9,823 nt of DNA. Source: an uncultured Oscillospiraceae bacterium (GTDB lineage: Bacteria > Bacillota > Clostridia > Oscillospirales > Ruminococcaceae). Below are positions 7,173 through 9,823 of the stretch, one piece after another. Below the pieces are notes generated by a model that was given only the letters and a program-made list of their open reading frames with translations, was not told the origin of the DNA and made no database searches. Numbering within the stretch: the stretch's first letter is position 1; each line of letters begins with the position of its first letter. Both the position numbers and the translations under genes were made by a program. The stretch covers positions 1-9,823 of the forward strand of contig CAJUMS010000090.1 of NCBI GenBank assembly GCA_910587465.1, in the 5' to 3' direction.

Positions 7173-8006
7173 GATCAATTTTTTCAAATGCGCGGCGGCA
7201 AAGGGGATATCCTCTCCCGTCGTGCCCTCAAAAACAAGATTTGCATCGGGGCATACCTTCTTTATCTCGCCGATAATGCGCGGATAATCGAAAATCCCCT
7301 TGCCAACGCCGCATTGCTTAAGCGAACCGTCTTCCGCGATAACGCAGTCCTTTATATGGAAAACGCATATCCTGTCACCGAACGTCTGCAGACCCTCGTC
7401 AAGAATATCATACATATTGCCAACGTTGGATTTGTCAATATAATTGTACAGATCGAAGATGATCTTGATATTGTCCCGACCAATCGTTTTTACAGCGCGG
7501 TTCAGCGTTTTCACATCAAAACAGACATGACCGAAAGCGCCCTCCATTCCGACATACGCGCCGAAATCCTTTGCGTAATCGCACAACTCCGAGAACGTTC
7601 CTATAACACGATTCACCGCTTCTTCGGTACGATTCTGCGGATGATAAGTCCACTTGTCGCCGTTGTACGAGCCTGTCTCCGAACCGACGATATCACAGCC
7701 CAACTCCTTAGCGTGCGCAAGATAATCCTTGAACACCGCAATGCCGTTCTCTGTCTTCTTCTCGTCGGGATGAACAGGATTGAAATATGCACCGATAAGC
7801 GGCACGGTTTTACCCGCCGCTTCAAACGTGCTGCGAAACGCTTCCGCGCGTTCGGTCGTTATCGAACCGGGCGTATACGCGATTCCGTCAAGTGCCTTGT
7901 ACGCGACGAGCTGAACGCCGCTCAGACCGAATTCATCCAGCTTTGCGGCGATATTCTCTTCGCCCTTGACCCCGAGATCATGAGCGCGAATAAACAGCTT
8001 CATCAT
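7170..8006 (-). CDS. Sugar phosphate isomerase/epimerase-like TIM-barrel protein
   Basis: Member of the xylose-isomerase-like TIM-barrel superfamily (AP endonuclease 2 fold), 278 residues, presumably cytoplasmic. Four residues fit the family's divalent-metal site: Glu155 in VGMEGAFGH, Asp185 in IIFDLYNY, His217 in VFHIKD and Glu260 in LVFEGTTG. The GVGKGIFDYPRII segment (233-245) resembles the substrate loop GxGxxDF of relatives. Relatives include tagatose/psicose epimerases, hydroxypyruvate isomerase and inosose dehydratase; the sequence does not decide among them. It starts 2 nt after the kdgK stop (tandem ATG codons at 8006 and 8003, with AGAGA upstream; either may be used) and ends 12 nt before kduI. 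Being placed between two uronate genes, a keto-uronate or keto-sugar acid is a plausible substrate, but that is inference. Confidence 0.85.
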   Translation of the reverse strand: MMKLFIRAHDLGVKGEENIAAKLDEFGLSGVQLVAYKALDGIAYTPGSITTERAEAFRSTFEAAGKTVPLIGAYFNPVHPDEKKTENGIAVFKDYLAHAKELGCDIVGSETGSYNGDKWTYHPQNRTEEAVNRVIGTFSELCDYAKDFGAYVGMEGAFGHVCFDVKTLNRAVKTIGRDNIKIIFDLYNYIDKSNVGNMYDILDEGLQTFGDRICVFHIKDCVIAEDGSLKQCGVGKGIFDYPRIIGEIKKVCPDANLVFEGTTGEDIPFAAAHLKKLI

Positions 8007-8008
8007 AA

Positions 8009-9040
8009 TTATCTCTGTACGCGTCCCGAAGCGTCGCCGCCCGCAAGGGTCTCGACCTCCGCGCGTGTAACAAGGTTGAAGTCGCCGGGAATAGTGTGCT
8101 TCAGCGCCGAAGCCGCAACCGCGAACTCCAGAGCCGCCTTCATATCCTTGCCGTCAGCCAGACCGCAGATTAGTCCGCCGGCAAACGAGTCTCCGCCGCC
8201 TACGCGATCAACAATAGGGTTGATGTTGTACTTTCTAGAGTGGTAGAACTCTCTCGTCTTACCGTCCATAATGCACGCAGACCAATCGTTGTTGGAAGCC
8301 GAGTGGCTCTCGCGCAGAGAGGAGATGATGTACTTGAATCCGAACTTGTCAGCCATACGGTTGAAGATGTCAACATATCCCGCAAGTTCCAGTTCGCCCT
8401 TTGTAACATCGGTATCGCCGGGCTTGAAACCGAGGACCTTTTCCGCGTCCTCCTCGTTGCCGATACATACGTCAACATACTGCATAAGGTTAGTCATGAC
8501 CTTCTGAGCCTTCTCGCTCGACCAGAGCTTCTTACGGAAGTTGAGGTCAACGGAAACGGTAACGTTGTGCTTCTTCGCAGCCTTCAGCGCAATCTCTGTA
8601 AGCTCCGCCGCCTTGTCGGAAACTGCGGGAGTTATACCCGTGAAGTGGAACCAGTCAGCGTCCTTGAATATCTCGTCAAAATCGAATTCCGAAGCGTCGG
8701 CGGTTGAAATAGAAGAATGCGCTCTGTCATAAACAACATTAGAGGCTCTCATCGAAGCGCCCGTCTCAAGGAAGTAGATGCCCAGACGCTCGCCGCATTT
8801 AGCGATGTGCTTGGTCTCAACGCCGTACTTTTTCAGCGCCGCGACTGCGCAAGCGCCAATGGGGTTATCGGGAACAGCGGTAACGAATTCCGCGTCGTGA
8901 CCGTAATTCGCAAGCGATACGGCTACGTTCGCCTCGCCGCCGCCGTAGTTGATATCAAATTCGTCCGCCTGAATAAACTTTTCATTATTGGGTGTGGATA
9001 ATCTGAGCATTATCTCGCCCATGGTTACTATCTTAGCCAT
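8009..9040 (-). CDS. kdgK: 2-keto-3-deoxygluconate kinase (PfkB family)
   Basis: Phosphorylates 2-keto-3-deoxygluconate (KDG) with ATP to KDPG, joining the altronate and KduI branches. It is a ribokinase/PfkB-fold protein of 343 residues. The first signature is NYGGGEANVAVSLA (about 31-44). The substrate-lid region includes FTGITPA (133-139), followed by SVDLNFRKKLW (163-173). The second signature DRVGGGDSFAGGLI (278-291) contains the catalytic base Asp284 in the anion hole. GGGEANVA and DRVGGGDSF are typical of clostridial KdgK; fructokinase and other PfkB sugar kinases are the alternatives, but the aldolase gene just upstream and the uronate context favour KDG. AAGGAG 9 nt before the ATG supports the start. 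The C-terminal tail (GGDASGRVQR) shows no recognisable motif. Confidence 0.93.
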   Translation of the reverse strand: MAKIVTMGEIMLRLSTPNNEKFIQADEFDINYGGGEANVAVSLANYGHDAEFVTAVPDNPIGACAVAALKKYGVETKHIAKCGERLGIYFLETGASMRASNVVYDRAHSSISTADASEFDFDEIFKDADWFHFTGITPAVSDKAAELTEIALKAAKKHNVTVSVDLNFRKKLWSSEKAQKVMTNLMQYVDVCIGNEEDAEKVLGFKPGDTDVTKGELELAGYVDIFNRMADKFGFKYIISSLRESHSASNNDWSACIMDGKTREFYHSRKYNINPIVDRVGGGDSFAGGLICGLADGKDMKAALEFAVAASALKHTIPGDFNLVTRAEVETLAGGDASGRVQR

Positions 9041-9073
9041 TGTACTGTTCTCCTTAATGTTAATGAAATTTAT

Positions 9074-9760
9074 TTACTTCCTCCCAACCAGATGAACCGC
9101 AAAGCCGCTGAACTCGTCCTTAAGGTAAACAGCCTTTGTATCGGCATCGATCTCGGTCGCCTTCTTCTCGGTTTCTATTCCCATAGCGTTGAGCTGATAA
9201 ACCGCTCTGCGCAGACTGTTCGTAGCAACCGCGATATGACCGTTCTTACCCTTGAACGGGCTCTTCATGCACTCAATAGCCGTGCCTGCGAATACGCTGC
9301 TGTTACCGATCTTCTGCTCCCAGCCGAACATCTTCGCGAACTTCGCGGTGGTATCCTTAGCCTCGTTCTCGTCGGCACAGTTCATACCTACGTGAACGAT
9401 CTGGAAGTCGAGCATCTTGTTGACCGCAGTGCGGCACAAAGCCGTAATGCCCGCCCAGTCGCAAGCCTTGATCAGCTTGTCGGGAACTATCCAGCTGCCG
9501 CCGCAGCAGATAATCTTCTTGAAGCCGAGGTAGGTGTTGAGGTTGTTCTCGTTAACACCGCCCGTTGGCATAAATTTCATATTTGAATAAGGAGCGGCAA
9601 CCGACTTGATATAAGCCAATCCACCTGCCTGCTCTGCGGGGAAGAACTTAACAAAGTCCAGCCCCAGTTCCATAGCCTCCTCGATCTGACTGCCATTAGC
9701 AACGCCAGGAGCGAAAGGAACGCCATTGTCGAGACAATGCTTGACTACCTTTGCATTTGC
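9074..9760 (-). pseudogene. eda: KDPG/KHG aldolase fused to a VOC (glyoxalase-like) domain, N-terminus missing
   Basis: Class I aldolase that splits KDPG into pyruvate and glyceraldehyde-3-phosphate, the last step of this pathway. Homologous frame runs from 9760 to the stop at 9074, 228 codons. It begins with NAKVVKHCLDNGVPFAPG (remnant residues 2-19), then VKFFPAEQAGG with the Schiff-base lysine at codon 9649-9647, FMPTGGV and CGGSWIVP. From about residue 120 (LDFQIVHVGMNC) a VOC domain follows with VFAGTAIECMKSP, KGKNGHIAVATN and YLKDEFSGFAVHLVGRK; aldolase-VOC fusions of this type are familiar in Clostridia. About the first 105-110 aldolase residues are absent, including the region of the catalytic Glu (Glu45 in E. 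coli Eda). A TGA at 9763-9761 interrupts the frame exactly where homology ends. The first ATG downstream, at 9673, is internal; it has GAGGAGG 3 nt before it, probably by chance. The break may be a real insertion or deletion, or an assembly chimera at the contig edge. Confidence 0.85.
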
Positions 9761-9823
9761 TCATGTGAGATAAAGAAGTAAAAGAAGTGTAAAAAATTTT
9801 GCCGTTCCCTGTCCGGCTGACTG
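9761..9823. other. Foreign edge segment replacing the aldolase 5' half
   Basis: These 63 bases do not continue the aldolase. On the minus strand the frame leading into the junction is open from 9823 and ends in the TGA at 9763-9761; it encodes AGQGTAKFFTLLLLLYLT and stops. The segment contains an adjacent 9-bp direct repeat with one difference (AAAGAAGTA at 9772-9780, AAAGAAGTG at 9781-9789), then an A/T run and a GC-rich end. At the junction CTCA and TGAG (9760-9769) form a tiny palindrome. It could be the end of an inserted mobile element, a genomic rearrangement, or a misjoined contig end. Too little is present to identify it. Confidence 0.45.

Noticed and set aside
7188..8246. 352-codon plus-strand open frame opposite the TIM-barrel isomerase and the end of kdgK
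   Set aside because: The peptide is rich in Arg, Ile and Val without domain motifs and spans two convincing minus-strand genes; it is a coding shadow.

Overview
The window reads as one fragment of a bacterial uronic-acid (pectin-derived sugar acid) catabolism locus. Every convincing gene lies on the minus strand, so transcription runs from high to low coordinates. Gaps are very short and most starts have strong AGGAG-type Shine-Dalgarno sites. Gene content (UxaC/UxaB/UxaA, KdgK, an aldolase-VOC fusion, KduI, and a UgpC/MsmK-type ATPase) and codon choice suggest a gut or rumen member of the Clostridia, perhaps Oscillospiraceae or Ruminococcaceae. The taxonomic assignment is inference only.

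Layout in the direction of transcription: (1) 9823-9761 is an unexplained edge segment unrelated to the gene that follows it. (2) 9760-9074 is the C-terminal part of a KDPG aldolase fused to a VOC/glyoxalase-like domain; its N-terminal half is missing at a sharp junction. (3) 9040-8009 is 2-keto-3-deoxygluconate kinase (kdgK). (4) 8006-7170 is a TIM-barrel sugar isomerase/epimerase of unknown substrate. (5) 7157-6321 is kduI. (6) 6320-6170 is the only sizeable gap (151 nt). It holds a near-consensus vegetative promoter overlapping the kduI stop codon, then a 100-nt nested inverted repeat that would fold as a three-way junction in the leader of the next gene. (7) 6169-5066 is a CUT1-type sugar ABC transporter ATPase (ugpC/msmK-like). 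(8) 5058-3658 is a MATE-family transporter. (9) 3640-2198 is uxaB, 2196-718 is uxaA, and 703-1 is the N-terminal half of uxaC, which runs off the window.

Together the enzymes form a nearly complete route. UxaC isomerises galacturonate, UxaB reduces tagaturonate to altronate, UxaA dehydrates altronate to 2-keto-3-deoxygluconate (KDG), KdgK phosphorylates KDG, and the aldolase splits KDPG into pyruvate and glyceraldehyde-3-phosphate. KduI feeds in the unsaturated uronate released by pectate or glycosaminoglycan lyases, but its usual partner KduD is not in the window. No lyases, sugar permeases or solute-binding protein are present either, so the ATPase is an orphan here.

I did not find a clearly new multi-gene system. 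The points most worth checking are the structured leader behind its own promoter, the broken aldolase with foreign sequence at the right edge, the uncharacterised isomerase, and the MATE transporter embedded in the operon. No tRNA, rRNA, CRISPR array, recognisable transposase or clear rho-independent terminator was seen.
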